64,000 bases of DNA from Paraescarpia echinospica (Eukaryota > Annelida > Polychaeta > Sabellida > Siboglinidae), in assembly GCA_020002185.1 (NCBI GenBank), contig CM034537.1:69526286-69590285 (forward strand). The letters run 5' to 3'. The notes beneath the pieces were generated by a model. That model was not told the origin of the DNA. It searched no databases and saw only the letters and a list, made by a program, of their open reading frames with translations. Numbering within the stretch: position 1 is the stretch's first letter; each line of letters starts with the position of its first letter. Positions 22,890-36,400 of this stretch are shown piece by piece. The position numbers and the translations under genes were made by a program.

Positions 22890-23320
22890 CATAACATATT
22901 TTCAAACAGAGGCATCTCAATGAGAAAGCCAGACTGTGTGGGGCCCTTCTACTGCTTATAGCAATATATAGTACAGAAACCTGGACACAACGATCGCAAG
23001 AGACGCTGTCTCATGAAGTGTTTGAGACGCTTTCCCTGCGAGCAATCAGAGGCAGACGGCAGCCAAACTATGAAACAGCCAGATCAGAGAAGAAACATTC
23101 CCCCCTGAATCCGTCTCAGTTGTCATCTGACATAGAAGACTCCGGTGGTTGGGACATGTCTGCTGTATGCCAAACGAAATACGTTTCCTTTCAATGAAGA
23201 CTTTAAAGGACACAAACAAGAGAAAGGCTACGGAAGAGGTGGAGTGACCAAGTTAAACAGGAAACTGGACTCCCGCTTTTAACAGCAGAACAGAGCTTAA
23301 GAGTACATTGCCATGAGCAG
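22890..23320 (+). mobile_element. LINE ORF2 C-terminal remnant
   Basis: Frames broken by stops read IYSTETWTQRSQETL, then a WWLGHV-type block from 'tggttgggacatgtctgctg' and RLRKRWSDQVKQETGLPL. The order Y-G-x-ETW, RLRWLGH, GR-x-R-x-RW is that of the C-terminal end of many non-LTR retrotransposons. Confidence 0.55.
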
Positions 23321-24195
23321 GAGTTCGCAGTGCCTTCTCAGGGATTACCTTCAGTCCTGTCGACTTCAATCTACCGTTGGTCACGTTGACAACTTTGACT
23401 TGTTCTGACAGTCTCCGAAACTCCGACTGAAACCCAACACCAATGCCTGCGTTCACAAGTAGACCGTGTTTATGGAAACTATGAGGACTATAACAATATC
23501 GACATTAGGCATTATCATTGATGGTATATATATGCCGCACATTAATGTAACGAGAAACATCGTCGTGCATTCATTCAACAGCAGTCCAGAGCCGACGATG
23601 ATTTGTTGTCCGTTGTCCGTCTTTGTCGTACGGTTTAGCGTACGGTTTCATCGTAGATGTTGCTTTCTGTACATTTAGAGGCATTGTATGCGGATTCAGC
23701 GGCTTTTGAAACCAGAGCTTGTAACTTGTCTCAAGAGAACCGATAAATACTATGGTGCTTACTGGAGACACATGTTTGGCCGATGATGTTTAGTGAAGGG
23801 AAGATGAACGTAAGTAGTTTAGATGTCGGTTTCGCATACATACTTATAACGTAAATGGTGCCCTCTATCTGGCAGCACGTATTTCTTAAGCCAACAATTC
23901 ACGTAACGTGCATTTCGGCGGATATGGATAGTCATTAGCCCAAGACAGTTCTGTTCAATTCGTTACAACTGAAAAAAAAGAACTGAAAAGAAGCTAAAAA
24001 GAACTGTCATGTATGGAGGCTATGGATTCATTCATGACATAACCAGTAAACTACCTATGCGAGGTGCCAGCCCACAGGCCTCTGTCGAAATAGCTATGTG
24101 GAGAATAAGCAAACCGTGAGGTGCGTGTATCTGTATCTGTATTTTGACTGGCAAAATGTCCTATGGACACATCACGCCAGTGCGCATGGTGGCTC
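23321..24195. other. Intronic stretch without a recognised gene
   Basis: Nothing supported on either strand. Confidence 0.5.
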
Positions 24196-24202
24196 TTATG
24201 GA

Positions 24203-24433
24203 TTAATTGTTTACATGTTGGGCTAGACTAATCTGGAATGAGTTCAGTGATGTACTTGATACAATACTTGGAGGTAGAGAAGTCCACTCTTTTATTGTGA
24301 CTGGGAAAAAGTTGTTTCCAAATATGCGTGTACTTACCGCAGTGAGTCTACAAAGATGCGCATCTGCAACAGACAAGATACGTTGATCAACAAGCCACCA
24401 CGGCTCGGTGTCGTCGCATTCATGATTGCGCAT
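24203..24433 (-). mobile_element. LINE ORF2 C-terminal remnant
   Basis: The minus-strand frame contains TAVSTRIFGNNFFPVTIKEW, then SLPPSIVSSTSLNSFQISL. The FFPxTIxEWNxLP motif is the usual end of many non-LTR reverse transcriptases. Confidence 0.6.
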
Positions 24434-24523
24434 GTGGCAGCGAGACAGGTCGACATATTACAACGGACATACACAGTGTTAAACGCAGAATGTACTTGTC
24501 GGCGTGCGCCCGACGTACAGGTG

Positions 24524-24583
24524 TGACGTCAGCCCAGACTGTAGGTGTGACGCAAGCATTACTCGTGCTCCTCAATGACGTCA
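24524..24583. promoter_or_regulatory. Pair of CRE palindromes
   Basis: TGACGTCA occurs at 24524-24531 and 24576-24583, with TGACGCAA between them at 24548. Three CREB/ATF-like sites in 60 bp are unusual in this AT-rich DNA, but no promoter could be tied to them. Confidence 0.3.
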
Positions 24584-25186
24584 TGGTATTTTAGTAAGCT
24601 CGCAAATGTGAAGGAACAAAATCAACAAAAGATGTTTCGACCGTTCCACTGATCGGTATTGTGCATAGCACTATGGCGTCTTTCGCGAAAATGCTGACTT
24701 TTGTAACATGGGTTAATGGTTCGAATCGGGCGTTAGATGATTGCTCGCAACGTTGTGCGTGTTTTCTATGATTGTTCAAAGTTACCCTAACCGGACAGTG
24801 ATATTTAACTGTTATCAACACCATACCTTCATCCGGGGGTTTCTCAATTAAGAAGAGAATAACCTAAACTCAGTCATCATTACTATATTTCATTCACAGC
24901 AGGTACAAATATACACAGCGTCATTAACCAACCTGATCCTCGTTTTTCTTGCCGCGACGAATCCAATCCTGACAGCGCTGTCCATTTCCCAGAGTCCTAC
25001 AAAGACGGTCACATAAAACTAACACATCCATTCTAATAAATCGTGTTGTTATTAAGCATTGTCAACATCAGTCGACAATATGTGAGACACATACACACAT
25101 GAGGTTGAACTGTTTGATTTGACCTAATATACAGAAAAACATGAGGACATCGCCCTACATTGATGTCATCATCGAACACGATGGAC

Positions 25187-25603
<417 letters not shown>

Positions 25604-25721
25604 ATCGAAACATATCAATGTCCATAAATTACAGCAATTTATTTTGGTATTTAATTGGCACGCGTTGTATGTAAGCATCAAAACGCGATGGTTCTTTGGA
25701 TGAGTATAGTTAGTTAGATAA

Positions 25722-25744
25722 TTTATTGATTGATTGATTGATTT

Positions 25745-25779
<35 letters not shown>

Positions 25780-25791
25780 AGCTGGCTGGCT
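25722..25791. repeat. (TGAT)n and (TGGC)n tetranucleotide repeats
   Basis: About five TGAT units run into about eleven TGGC units with one TAGC variant. Confidence 0.9.
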
Positions 25792-26280
25792 TGAAATGTC
25801 GGTCGAACTATTGCCTTGGACTTAACCGTGTTTTCGATACCAGAAATGCCTCTCAGCTGAAACCACCCAAAGCCAGAACTGCCTACTATCAACCCAGTTT
25901 CAATGTGTCCGGTTTGAAATTATGGAATAAACTACCAATTAAAATTGAAAACAGCCATTCTGTTCCAACCTTCAAAAAGACCCTACACAAATATCTGAGT
26001 GCCACACCACCATTTTAAATGTACTCTTTGTATCTGTTTCTTGTATGTTATGACTACTTTATATACTTTACATACTTTATCTTTCTTTTTTATTTCATGC
26101 ATTATATTTATTATTATTATTATTTATTTATTTATTGTAATCTTTTTAACTTTTATCCTTTGTACATATGTGTTGTATGATTGATGTAAATGGTGTGAAT
26201 GGCTCGACCTTCGAAAATAGTGAAAACTAAGTATGTCACCGAGTAGAAATAAAATTGTCAATCAATCAATCAATCAATCG
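25792..26280 (+). mobile_element. LINE 3' end with (AATC)n tail
   Basis: The frame reads NASQLKPPKARTAYYQPSF, then VSGLKLWNKLPIKIEN, the C-terminal end of a non-LTR reverse transcriptase; it stops at 26016. A 3' UTR follows and ends in (AATC)n at 26259-26279. Confidence 0.75.
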
Positions 26281-26462
26281 AACACCATCAGTTGCCCTCC
26301 CACGTGTACGCTGATGATACGCAACTCTATGTGGACTTCCCCCGTGATCAGCCACTTACGATGGCCACTGACCGAATATCGCGTTGCACCGTCGATGTGA
26401 AAGCGTTGATGTCATTTCATAATCCTCACCTTAACGAGAACAAAACTGAAGTGATCGGATTG
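26281..26462 (+). mobile_element. L2-type LINE, left piece of a split copy
   Basis: The frame reads HVYADDTQLYVDF (the YADD catalytic motif) and NPHLNENKTEVIGL, then changes abruptly at about 26463 into a different LINE. The expected continuation of an L2 element appears at 27560, beyond that insertion. Confidence 0.7.
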
Positions 26463-27530
26463 TTGATTTTTTGTCGTGTCGTCCTCAGTATGTTTTTGTG
26501 AATGGGAAGTTTTCTGACATGAGGTTGACACACACGGGCTCGCCTCAGGGTTGTTGTCTCTCACCCCTCCTATACATCTTGTACACTGACAGCTGTAGAA
26601 GTGCTCACGTAGACAGGTTTTTAGTGAAATTTGTTGATGACAGTGCCTTACTTTCACTTCTCTTTGGTTCCCAACAAGATCATGGCCCGGCACTATGAGA
26701 TTGTGCTGAGTGGTGTGATGACTCATATTTAAAGTTTAATGTAAGTAAGACCAAGGAGTTAGTAATAGATTTCAGAAAACACAGTGAAACTCCTGAAAAA
26801 ACCACCATTCATGATCAAGAGATTGAAATTGTCACCAAGTACAAAAACTTAGGTACAGTGTTTGATAATAAACATAGATGAGATGACAACACTGAAATAA
26901 TCGTCAAGAAATATCTACAACGCCTGTACTTTCTTAGAAAATTAAACTCAAGTTCTGTTGTTAAAAAAAATTAAACCTGTATTTTATTGTGAGTGTTCTT
27001 TGCTGTTCGTTTATCTGCTGGTATTTCAACATGAGTGTTAAAAACAAGAACAGTTTACAGAACGTGTCAGCTCCAAAATAATTGGAGAGACTCAGAGAGA
27101 CATCACTCAGTTTTGTGAACAACAGGTACTTAGGAAGGCACGTTCTATTTTAGCCAATGATAGTCATGCTCTATATCCCATGTTTGAGACTCTGCCGTCG
27201 GACCGCCGTTTTAGGTGCCCCTCGTGCAAAACAAACCGTAAGAAATTATCTTTTATTCCTGTTGCAATCAGTCTTTTTAACGATGTGAAGTGAATGTAGT
27301 GCGTGTTTATGTTTTATATATTTAGTGGTTACAGTGTGAAGAAATGCACTCCATGTGTTCACGTGATATATTATTTTTTTTGTGACCATGATGAAGTGTG
27401 CCAGTAACACGCCGTTACCTATGTTATATTTTAATATATATATATATATATTTGTATACACTGTGCCCGCTCAAACGACAATGTAATTGCCCTTACAGGG
27501 ATGAATAAAGTATTGTATTGTATATCCGCA
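26463..27530 (+). mobile_element. Rex1-like LINE, nested in an L2 element
   Basis: The frame reads LTHTGSPQGCCLSPLLYILY, FVDDSALLSLLFGSQQDHG, KELVIDFRKHSETPEK and IEIVTKYKNLGTVFDNK. Later frames carry the SGRRxR-type block (27200). It ends 'gggatgaataaagtattgta', a Rex1-type 3' end. The 5' truncation, stops at 26696 and after, and frameshifts show it is dead. Confidence 0.75.
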
Positions 27531-27534
27531 GTGA

Positions 27535-28507
27535 ACAACCGTAAACGTGTTCACTCTTCTGTTGATGATGAATGATGATGAATCAAGTGCGTCGTGTTTG
27601 CCAGGTGGCATATTGTCACCTCCGTAGCATCGCGTCGATCAGGAAATGTGTTACCACTAATGCCTGCAAAACCATTATAAATGCCTTAGTCGTGTCACGG
27701 ATCGATTACGGCAACGCAGTGTTATATGGTCTACTCGAGACGCACTTGCGAAAGTTGCAGATGGTTAAGAATTCTGCAGCAAGCCTCATTACTGGGACAA
27801 GGAGACGAGAACACCTAACTTTGCACCGTCTTCACTGGTTGCCTGTACGCCAGCGGATTGAATTCAAACGGTTACTACCGGTAGGCCTATATCATGCTGT
27901 ACACCATATCGGCCCTGCTTAAATTATCATCGCTCGTGACACCCTACACGCCGGCCAGATCGCTTCGATCGGCCGAACAAGATCTGCAAGTAGTTCCAAG
28001 ACATCACCTGGAACATTATGGCCGTCGTTTCTGTGGCTGGCCCGTTACATTGGAATGCCCTGTCCCAAGCAGTCAGGCATGTAGACAATATTTATTCCGG
28101 CAGGTCTTCAGGGAACTCTGCAGTCCGCACTAGTGACATTTTAGTAAGTTGGTCATTTGATAAATGTAGTCATGACGCATTTTATTTTTAATGAATTGAT
28201 CTATTTTAAAATTACTTTAAGCATATTATTTATTTTGCCTATTAACCCGTTAATTAAATTAACTTATTATTTTTTTAATGTTTTATACATTATACTATAA
28301 TTTACGCAGGTTTATCTAACTTACATTTTGTATAACATTTATGTGCTTCTGATAAATCACTCAATTTTCTTTTATCTTTCCATTTAATATGTTTTAGATC
28401 ATTTAATGTATTTTATTTATATTGTACTGTTGTCAGCGTATTTGAGCGCATTTTTGTCCGGATACACGGCGCTCTATAAATGCATATTAAAATTATTTTT
28501 ATTATTG
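27535..28507 (+). mobile_element. L2-type LINE, right piece of the split copy
   Basis: The frame from 27574 reads MNQVRRVCQVAYCHLRSIAS, SRIDYGNAVLYGLLETHLR and LHRLHWLPVRQRIEFKRL; later frames carry SLRSAEQDLQVVPR and VAGPLHWNALSQ. It ends with 'ggcgctctataaatgcat' and (ATT)n at 28468-28507, an L2-type 3' terminus. Confidence 0.8.
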
Positions 28508-28582
28508 ATTGATTGATCGATCGATCGAACGATCGAACGATCGAACGATCAAACGATCGAACGATCGAACGACAGACCGACC
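28508..28582. repeat. (GATC)/(GAAC)n tetranucleotide array
   Basis: GATT, GATC, GAAC and GACC units follow the L2 tail directly; the array probably grew out of that tail. Confidence 0.85.
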
Positions 28583-28805
28583 GACCAACTGATTGCATTC
28601 CGTAGTGAGAGTGAGCGACACTTGCCTTGCTTGTGCCATCCTCCGTCGTCTTGCCTCCTACATTCGTGACGTCCTTGTTGGTTGGCCAGCGGACACTCTG
28701 CCTGCCGGCCACCAGTCCTTGTTCCGTCAGTGTCCGGTCCCGTGCTGACCTGCCGAACACAACGGGTTACGTAACCGTAACACAACAACATCGTCAACCA
28801 TAACA

Positions 28806-29211
28806 CTACAACAACCGAAAAAGAACAACATCAACAACATCAACAACAACGACAACAACACCGACAACGACAACGACAACAACGACAACAACAACGACAA
28901 CAACTACAACAACAACAACAACGACAACAACGACAACGACAACAACACCGACAACGACAACAACAACTACAACAACGACAACGACAACAACAACGACGAC
29001 GACAACAACAATTACAACAACTACAACAACTACAACAATTACAACAACGACAACAACAACGACAACAACAACAACAACGACGACAACAACAAATACAACA
29101 ACGACAACAACAACTATAACAGTTACAACAACTACAACAACGACAACAACAACTACAACAATTACAACAACGACAACGACAACAACAACAACGACGACGA
29201 CAACAACAAGT
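28806..29211. repeat. (ACA/ACG)n trinucleotide microsatellite
   Basis: About 135 trinucleotides of ACA, ACG, ACT and ATT. The minus strand reads as a long poly-Val frame, which is a by-product of the repeat. Confidence 0.95.
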
Positions 29212-29213
29212 TT

Positions 29214-30030
29214 GGAAGATATAAAGAAACTAATTACATTCATTGAGTTATCTCCCAACTTCATAAACATGCGCACAGATTGACATAAGTAATACCGAAA
29301 CACAGACAACGTTAACGTACGCGCACGTACACAAACGTACAACTTACCAGTAACTGCTACGCAGGTAACCATCACACAGTACTAATTTCGTCATGATGTC
29401 TAACAGGCAATCGTGTATAGAGCATTTAGTGCAATATCTCGTTGCCTACAGTTAAAAAGACGCATTCCAACGAATGGTTGCTTCAGCTTAAATGTGCATA
29501 TTTCCCACACAGACGATCACTCAAACCAACGATGTCCTCCGTGCTCGACACGAAGCCACACTGAGGCTGTCGGTTAGTCGGACTTCTCTCTGGCGAGCAT
29601 TCGCCTCTACATAGCAACGATGGATTATAGGATCATGCTAGTCTGTCGTTTTAATTACGGTCTTGGATTGCCAGCGGTCACATGGCTATAGTAGATACAG
29701 CCAATGTTGGACTGTTGAAAGGGCGATAATAATTATTATTCACTTATGAATCTGATTGTCTGTTAAAGTGACCATGTCTGTACCGTTTGCACGGATTCAT
29801 CCACTCGAGCCAGGATGGTAATTGTATTAGACTACCCCGTACTTCGTCCCACGTGCTGTTTTCGCCGGTCTGGAATGTGCGAACTAGACGACATCAAAGA
29901 ACAATTATAGGAAGTTGTGATTAGGCCGTTAATCCAGCTTGCCTTCGTTAGTAGTCGGCGTTTACTGTTTAACGGTTTCGTATCTAATGTACAAGTTTCG
30001 TGGACGTAACATTCAAATTGTCACCAATGG
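29214..30030. other. Intronic stretch without a recognised gene
   Basis: No supported exon or element in either strand. Confidence 0.5.
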
Positions 30031-30034
30031 CTTA

Positions 30035-30358
30035 TTAAAAAAGTACATAGCGCAGTATCCAGTCCTTAGGACTGCTCAAAGCGCTTTACACTTTACTCTC
30101 TGGCAGACTTGTTAAATCGAACACCATCTCAACTTCTCTGGGAAGCATCCAGCCACGCTGCAATTAATGCGCGAATTATATTCGTAAACAAATATCCAGC
30201 ACTGTCTATAGCCAGGTACTCGTTCATACAGCTGGGTGAACTGGGGCAACGTATAGTGAACGAACTTGCCCAACATTCGACACCGCCGCATAGGATTCGA
30301 ACTCGGGTTCTCTCGGTTGAGAGTTCGAAACTCTAGTCACTGCACTACGGCGCTACAC
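30035..30358 (-). mobile_element. tRNA-derived SINE, copy 3 (best preserved)
   Basis: On the minus strand the head starts near 30355 with an A-box-like TAGTGCAGTGACTAGAG, then B-box GAGTTCGAATCC at about 30297. The body has CAGTTCACCCAGCTGTATGA, then GCATTAATTGCAGC, and the tail AAAGCGCTTTGAGCAGTCCT ends in GGATACTGCGCTAT near 30050. It is the best reference copy for the family in this window. Confidence 0.9.
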
Positions 30359-30359
30359 T

Positions 30360-32335
30360 TATTAAACTCAGTTTTCGTGCAGTATAACTTAACACATTTT
30401 ATTCCATTTACTCTAGTAGTAAGAAATAAGAGCGTTATATAATAAATAAATGTTAACAAATGAGAAACAGACAAAAGACATTAAATCTGTTCCGTCAATG
30501 TCCGGAAATACGGAACGATGACCTGCACTGAGACAGTCACTCCCGATACGTCAGCAGACATTTAAAACACAATAGTAGATCTGTTCCAATGAAACAAATG
30601 CATTTCTCTCAACACTGGTTGCATTGTTCTGTGTTATTTCAGGAACAGTTTTACGCAGAACCGGAGTTATCCGAAGTGTGAAATGAGTTTAGTAGTATAA
30701 TTAAATGTGTTTTTTCCTGCATTCCATAAAAACAAGAACATACTCTGGAATATATACCTCGTTACACGTAGGAAGTTGTGTAATGTTGTTACTTGTCAAG
30801 TAGGTGGCACATCTGGATGTATAAATTTCGACTTAGCGAAGACACCTATATGTGATTATTATACGACTTACATACAATATGTATTGATATCGTAACTTTC
30901 ATTTTCACTGTAGGTAACTAGATTTTTGGTAATGTCATTCACTATGCGTTGTTTTATGTAAATATAAATTGCATTGCTTGCATGAACATCTCAATATGTA
31001 AAACCTTCCTTTCGCCCCGTAAAGTGGTCTACCAGTTTACCACCCATATGGCCAATATGGCGAAATGTTCAAACAAGACACAGCTAACTCATTAGAGATA
31101 ATCCGCTTACGACATCGTAGTTCGACAGCGACGAGTGACCATTAGCGAGGTCAGTTCGAGTTCACCTTTGACCTATATGTAGCCTGAGTCACCGGTCAAC
31201 ATATCAAATAAAGAGACAAAGAAGGACAAAGATCGCCAGTCCAGCGAGGCTCCGATTGAACTCAGTTATTTGAACCAGGGCGTCGTCCGGTGCTGATTTT
31301 GTAGTTGCTTTCTTAGAAATATATTTATAGCCGTGTGTTGTTGAATTTTCAAACGAATTGTACACCCTACAAACGGCACATCAAAAGGCATCGTCCGATA
31401 TTGTTTTACAGGTGCTTTCATAGATTTATTTTAGTTTCTATGCCAAATGGTTCCCACTTTCTTGACGCAAACTGGGAAGGGATAAACTGAGTTTACGAAC
31501 TTCCTACAAATAATTACGACTCCTTGATAATGCCGAATAAGGGGACAAACAACTTCGCTTTTAATGTAATCTACGTTTAAGAAATCATGTTTGTTATTAA
31601 TTCAGTTGAGCATGCGACACATTTTAACACCCTACCCCGACGTCTGCATTTAATTGAATATATGAGCCAAGCAGTGACTTGTTGGCGTTGAATAATGAGT
31701 TTCTAGAAGTTCAAACGCCGATCATAAAGGAAACCATGGTCTTTTAAGCACGCCAACGCATTGACAAAAGACATGAGAAATGAGTCAGATGACTTGTTAG
31801 ATTGTTATTAAGAGTTTTATTACGACATTCTCAATAGTAGCACATTTGGTCATTGTTTCATGCTCAGGATGATGTGAATATATTACACATGGAAATAGAC
31901 TATCGTGTATAACAAAAAAGTAAATCCTACGTGGATGTGTGGGCTGTGCTTAGAGCGTATGTTGTATTATTGTCACTGACAACCATTGACGTTGTCGGCA
32001 TCGATTTTTCAGGTCCGCAGACGAGTAGGGGGAGGCGCGATGGGTGTGGATTCATTCCATGCACTCCCTCCCCGCTGACGTAAAGGGGGTTCTGCTTGAC
32101 TGAAAACAGTGTTGCTTGCACAGACCAGTTAGAGGTCAAGTTTTGTGAGCCTGGAGAGGAGCAATTAGAACATTGTGAGGACCCTAAGGGGGTGCCGTTA
32201 GAAAATTGTGGTGAGTCTTTATTACCAACCCCCAAACAAATAAACCACATTACGGGGCTGATTTTGTGAGTAAGTTGACAAAAGATTACTGTTTCGGATG
32301 TAAACTGTTTACTAAATAATCACACACAAAAAAAC
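30360..32335. other. Intronic stretch without a recognised gene
   Basis: No supported exon. A G-rich patch at 32020-32190 may be an old repeat of unknown class. Confidence 0.5.
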
Positions 32336-32339
32336 TATG

Positions 32340-32500
32340 AAATTGAGGGACGAGGTGAGGAGGGACAATGAGGTGGCAGAGGTTTTGGAGGAGGACGCAA
32401 TGGACAGGGCGCCATAGTGAGGAGAGACAAGGAGGAGACGGGGGTTGTGGAGGATCACGCAACAGACAGGGTGTCATGGCGGATGAGAATCCTAGTGGAT
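32340..32500 (+). mobile_element. Possible LINE ORF2 tail with a 62-bp tandem duplication
   Basis: The frame EVRRDNEVAEVLEEDAMDR is followed, after a frame change, by the related VRRDKEETGVVEDHATDRVS. The E-E-D-A-x-DR-x-W type motif resembles the last residues of some LINE ORF2 proteins. The DNA shows the same block twice, about 62 bp apart. Confidence 0.35.
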
Positions 32501-33223
32501 ATTATCAATAGGAAATAACCGGCCGAAAGAAAATGATGTTAATAATTGTAGATGCATTAGAGTAACACAGAGGGCACTGCTCAAAATGAGCTATAACGAC
32601 AACCTGCGATTACGTTATTATGTCAAAACCATGCCGACTATAGTTAGGCACCGTACCCCTTCTACATGATGTGTTTGAAGTAATAGATCCCAATTTGGAA
32701 ATGGATAAACCTGTCGTGGACTCACATGACCAATTATTCCAGTTCACAAAACCTACGAGGGCCTAGATAGCTGGTGCCACAACGCTTACTCTGGTAGTAA
32801 GCATCACGAGCTTTATACACTTGAACTAACGTTTATACGAGTACTAATGTTCCAGTTTTTTCTTCAGCCTGGATATTTATCACCAGGAATAACTTCATCG
32901 TTCTAAATACGAAGTAATAAAATTTAACTTTTCGTACATGGTAACAAATGTGTTGTAAAGATTCTAACCAGATGAAATAACTCTTGAGTATCAGCCGCCT
33001 CAACGACCACACACGCAGCTCTATTCGAGGGGCATCCTGCAATACGTCGCTGAGAAGGGGGTGATACTACGGCAGGGGAAGATACATTAGGCTACTGCAC
33101 CCTGGGTGAAGATATCCATTGGGTTAGGTAGAATATAATATAAATTAAAATATATTATAATACATATATAACATATCAAACCAGACATTATAGAAAATAA
33201 GTAAAATGCCAAATTGGTTCCAC

Positions 33224-33343
33224 CTGTCAATCTGGTTCTTCTTGATCTGCTTGAAGAAGCTCGGCGAAGGCCAGCACTGTCCGTAGACGGTGGCCAGGAG
33301 GGACTGCTGAGTCGACGGCATTGCCGCGTCGTTCACGACCATA
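33224..33343 (-). CDS. Probable first coding exon of the uncharacterised protein gene
   Basis: A 120-bp GC-rich block on the minus strand is bounded by ttcgttgcag (acceptor before 33343) and GACAG|gtggaa (donor at 33223). The open frame has an ATG at 33342-33340 in good context (A at -3, G at +4), so it may be the start codon, or the ATG may be internal. It encodes 39 codons with SLLATVYGQCWPSPSFFKQI, strongly GC3-biased, and leaves two bases, matching the one-base start of exon 21340-21212. Joined in order the four exons give about 637 residues. The 40/41-bp minisatellite begins only about 85 bp upstream of its acceptor. Confidence 0.5.
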
Positions 33344-33428
33344 CTGCAACGAACGACAGGTCACTTGAAAACGCCATACAAAAGCTGCCATTCAACCTAC
33401 GGTGCAAGTACTTACTCTTACGCACACT

Positions 33429-36400
33429 AGCATTGGGTGTGGTGTATTACAGTCGGCAATATGTAGCTTACATTGGGTGTGGTGTATTACAGTCGGCAAT
33501 GTGTAGCTTACATTGGGTGTGGTGTATTACAGTCAGACAATGTGTAGCTTACATTGGGTGTGGTGTATTACAGTCGGCAATGTGTAGCTTAAATTGGGTG
33601 TGGTGTATTACAGTCAGGCAATGTGTAGCTTACATTGGGTGTGGTGTATTACAGTCGGCAATGTGTAGCTTAAATTGGGTGTGGTGTAGTACAGTCAGAC
33701 AATGTGTAACTTACATTGGGTGTGGTGTATTACAGTCGGCAATGTGTAGCTTACATTGGGTGTGGTGTATTACAGTCGGTAATGTGTAGCTTAAATTGGG
33801 TGTGGTGTATTACAGTCAGACAATGTGTAACTTACATTGGGTGTGGTGTATTACATTCGGCAATGTGTAGTTTACATTGGGTGTGGTGTATTATAGTCGG
33901 TAATGTGTAGCTTAAATTGGGTGTGGTGTATTACAGTCGGCAATGTGTAGCTTAAATTGGGTGTGGTGTATTACAGTCAGACAATGTGTAGCTTACATTG
34001 GGTGTGGTGTATTACAGTCAGACAATGTGTAGCTTAAATTGGGTGTGGTGTATTACAGTCAGACAATGTGTAGCTTACATTGGGTGTGGTGTATTACAGT
34101 CGGTAATGTGTAGCTTAAATTGGGTGTGGTGTATTACAGTCAGACAATGTGTAACTTACATTGGGTGTGGTGTATTACATTCGGCAATGTGTAGCATACA
34201 TTGGGTGTGGTGTATTACAGTCGGTAATGTGTAGCTTAAATTGGGTGTGGTGTATTACAGTCGGCAATGTGTAGCTTAAATTGGGTGTGGTGTATTACAG
34301 TCAGACAATGTGTAGCTTACATTGGGTGTGGTGTATTACAGTCAGACAATGTGTAGCTTAAATTGGGTGTGGTGTATTACAGTCAGACAATGTGTAGCTT
34401 ACATTGGGTGTGGTGTATTACAGTCAGACAATGTGTAGCTTAAATTGGGTGTGGTGTATTACAGTCAGACAATGTGTAGCTTACATTGGGTGTGGTGTAT
34501 TACAGTCAGACAATGTGTAGCTTACATTGGGTGTGGTGTATTACAGTCAGACAAGCTTACATTGGGTGTGTGTATTACAGTCAGCAATGTGTACAGTCAG
34601 ACAATGTGTAGCTTACATTGGGTGTGGTGTATTACAGTCAGATAATGTGTAGCTCAAATTGGGTGTGGTGTATTACAGTCAGACAATGTGTAGCTTACAT
34701 TGGGTGTGGTGTATTACAGTCAGACAATGTGTAGCTTAAATTGGGTGTGGTGTATTACAGTCAGACAATGTGTAGCTTACATTGGGTGTGGTATATTACA
34801 GTCAGACAATGTGTAGCTTAAATTGGGTGTGGTGTATTACAGTCGGCAATGTGTAGCTTAAATTGGGTGTGGTGTATTACAGTCAGACAATGTGTAACTT
34901 ACATTGGGTGTGGTGTATTACAGTCGGCAATGTGTAGCTTACATTGGGTGTGGTGTATTACAGTCGGCAATGTGTAGCTTACATTGGGTGTGGTGTATTA
35001 CAGTCGGTAATGTGTAGCTTAAATTGGGTGTGGTGTATTACAGTCAGACAATGTGTAGCTTACATTGGGTGTGGTGTATTACAGTCAGACAATGTGTAGC
35101 TTACATTGGGTGTGGTGTATTACAGTCAGACAATGTGTAGCTTACATTGGGTGTGGTGTATTACAGTCAGACAATGTGTAGCTTACATTGGGTGTGGTGT
35201 ATTACAGTCAGACAATGTGTACAGCTTACATTGGGTGTGGTGTATTACAGTCAGACAATGTGTAGCTTACATTGGGTGTGGTGTATTACAGTCAGACAAT
35301 GTGTAGCTTACATTGGGTGTGGTGTATTACAGTCAGACAATGTGTAGCTTACATTGGGTGTGGTGTATTACAGTCAGACAATGTGTAGCTTAAATTGGGT
35401 GTGGTGTATTACAGTCAGACAATGTGTAGCTTACATTGGGTGTGGTGTATTACAGTCAGACAATGTGTAGCTTACATTGGGTGTGGTGTATTACAGTCGG
35501 CAATGTGTAGCTTACATTGGGTGTGTGGTGTATTACAGTCAGACAATGTGTAGCTTACATTAGGTGTGGTGTATTACAGTCGTGTGTGTAGCTTACATTG
35601 GGTGTGGTATCAGTACAGTCGAACAATGTGTAACTTACATTGGGTGTGGTGTATTGGTCAATTGTGTGGCAGCATTGGGTGTGGTGTATTACAGTCAGAC
35701 AATGTGTAGCTTACATTGGGTGTGGTGTATTACAGTCAGACAATGTGTAGCTTAAATTGGGTGTGGTGTATTACAGTCAGACAATGTGTAGCTTACATTG
35801 GGTGTGGTGTATTACAGTCGGCAATGCGTAGCTTACATTGGGTGTGGTGTATTACTGTCGGCAATGCGTAGCTTACATTGCGTGTGGTGTATTACAGTCG
35901 GCAGTGTGTAGCTCATATTGGGTGTGGTGTATTACAGTCAGACAATGCGTAGCTTACATTGGGTCTGGTGTATTACAGTCAGACAATGTGTAGCTTACAT
36001 TGGGTGTGGTGTATTACAGTCAGACAATGTGTAGCTTACATTGGGTGTGGTGTATTACAGTCGGCAATGTGTAGCTTACGTTGGGTGTGGTGTATTACAG
36101 TCAGACAATGTGTAGCTTACATTGGGTGTGGTGTATTACAGTCAGACAATGTGTAGCTTACATTGGGTGTGGTGTATTACAGTCAGACAATGTGTAGCTT
36201 ACATTGGGTGTGGTGTATTACAGTCAGACAATGTGTAGCTTACATTGGGTGTGGTGTATTACAGTCGGCAATGTGTAGCTTACGTTGGGTGTGGTGTATT
36301 ACAGTCAGACAATGTGTATCTTACATTGGGTGTGGTGTATTACAGTCAGACAATGTGTAGCTTACATTGGGTGTGGTGTATTACAGTCGGCAATGTGTAG

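Noticed and set aside
28600..28762. GC-rich block on the minus strand with possible acceptor and a GC-type donor (AAG|gcaagt)
   Set aside because: Its phases do not fit between the neighbouring exons of the gene model and no family is recognised.
28806..29375. 189-codon poly-Val frame on the minus strand
   Set aside because: Product of the (ACA/ACG)n repeat.
33214..33789. 191-codon plus-strand frame entering the minisatellite
   Set aside because: Its first part is antisense to the well-supported exon 33343-33224 and the rest is repeat.
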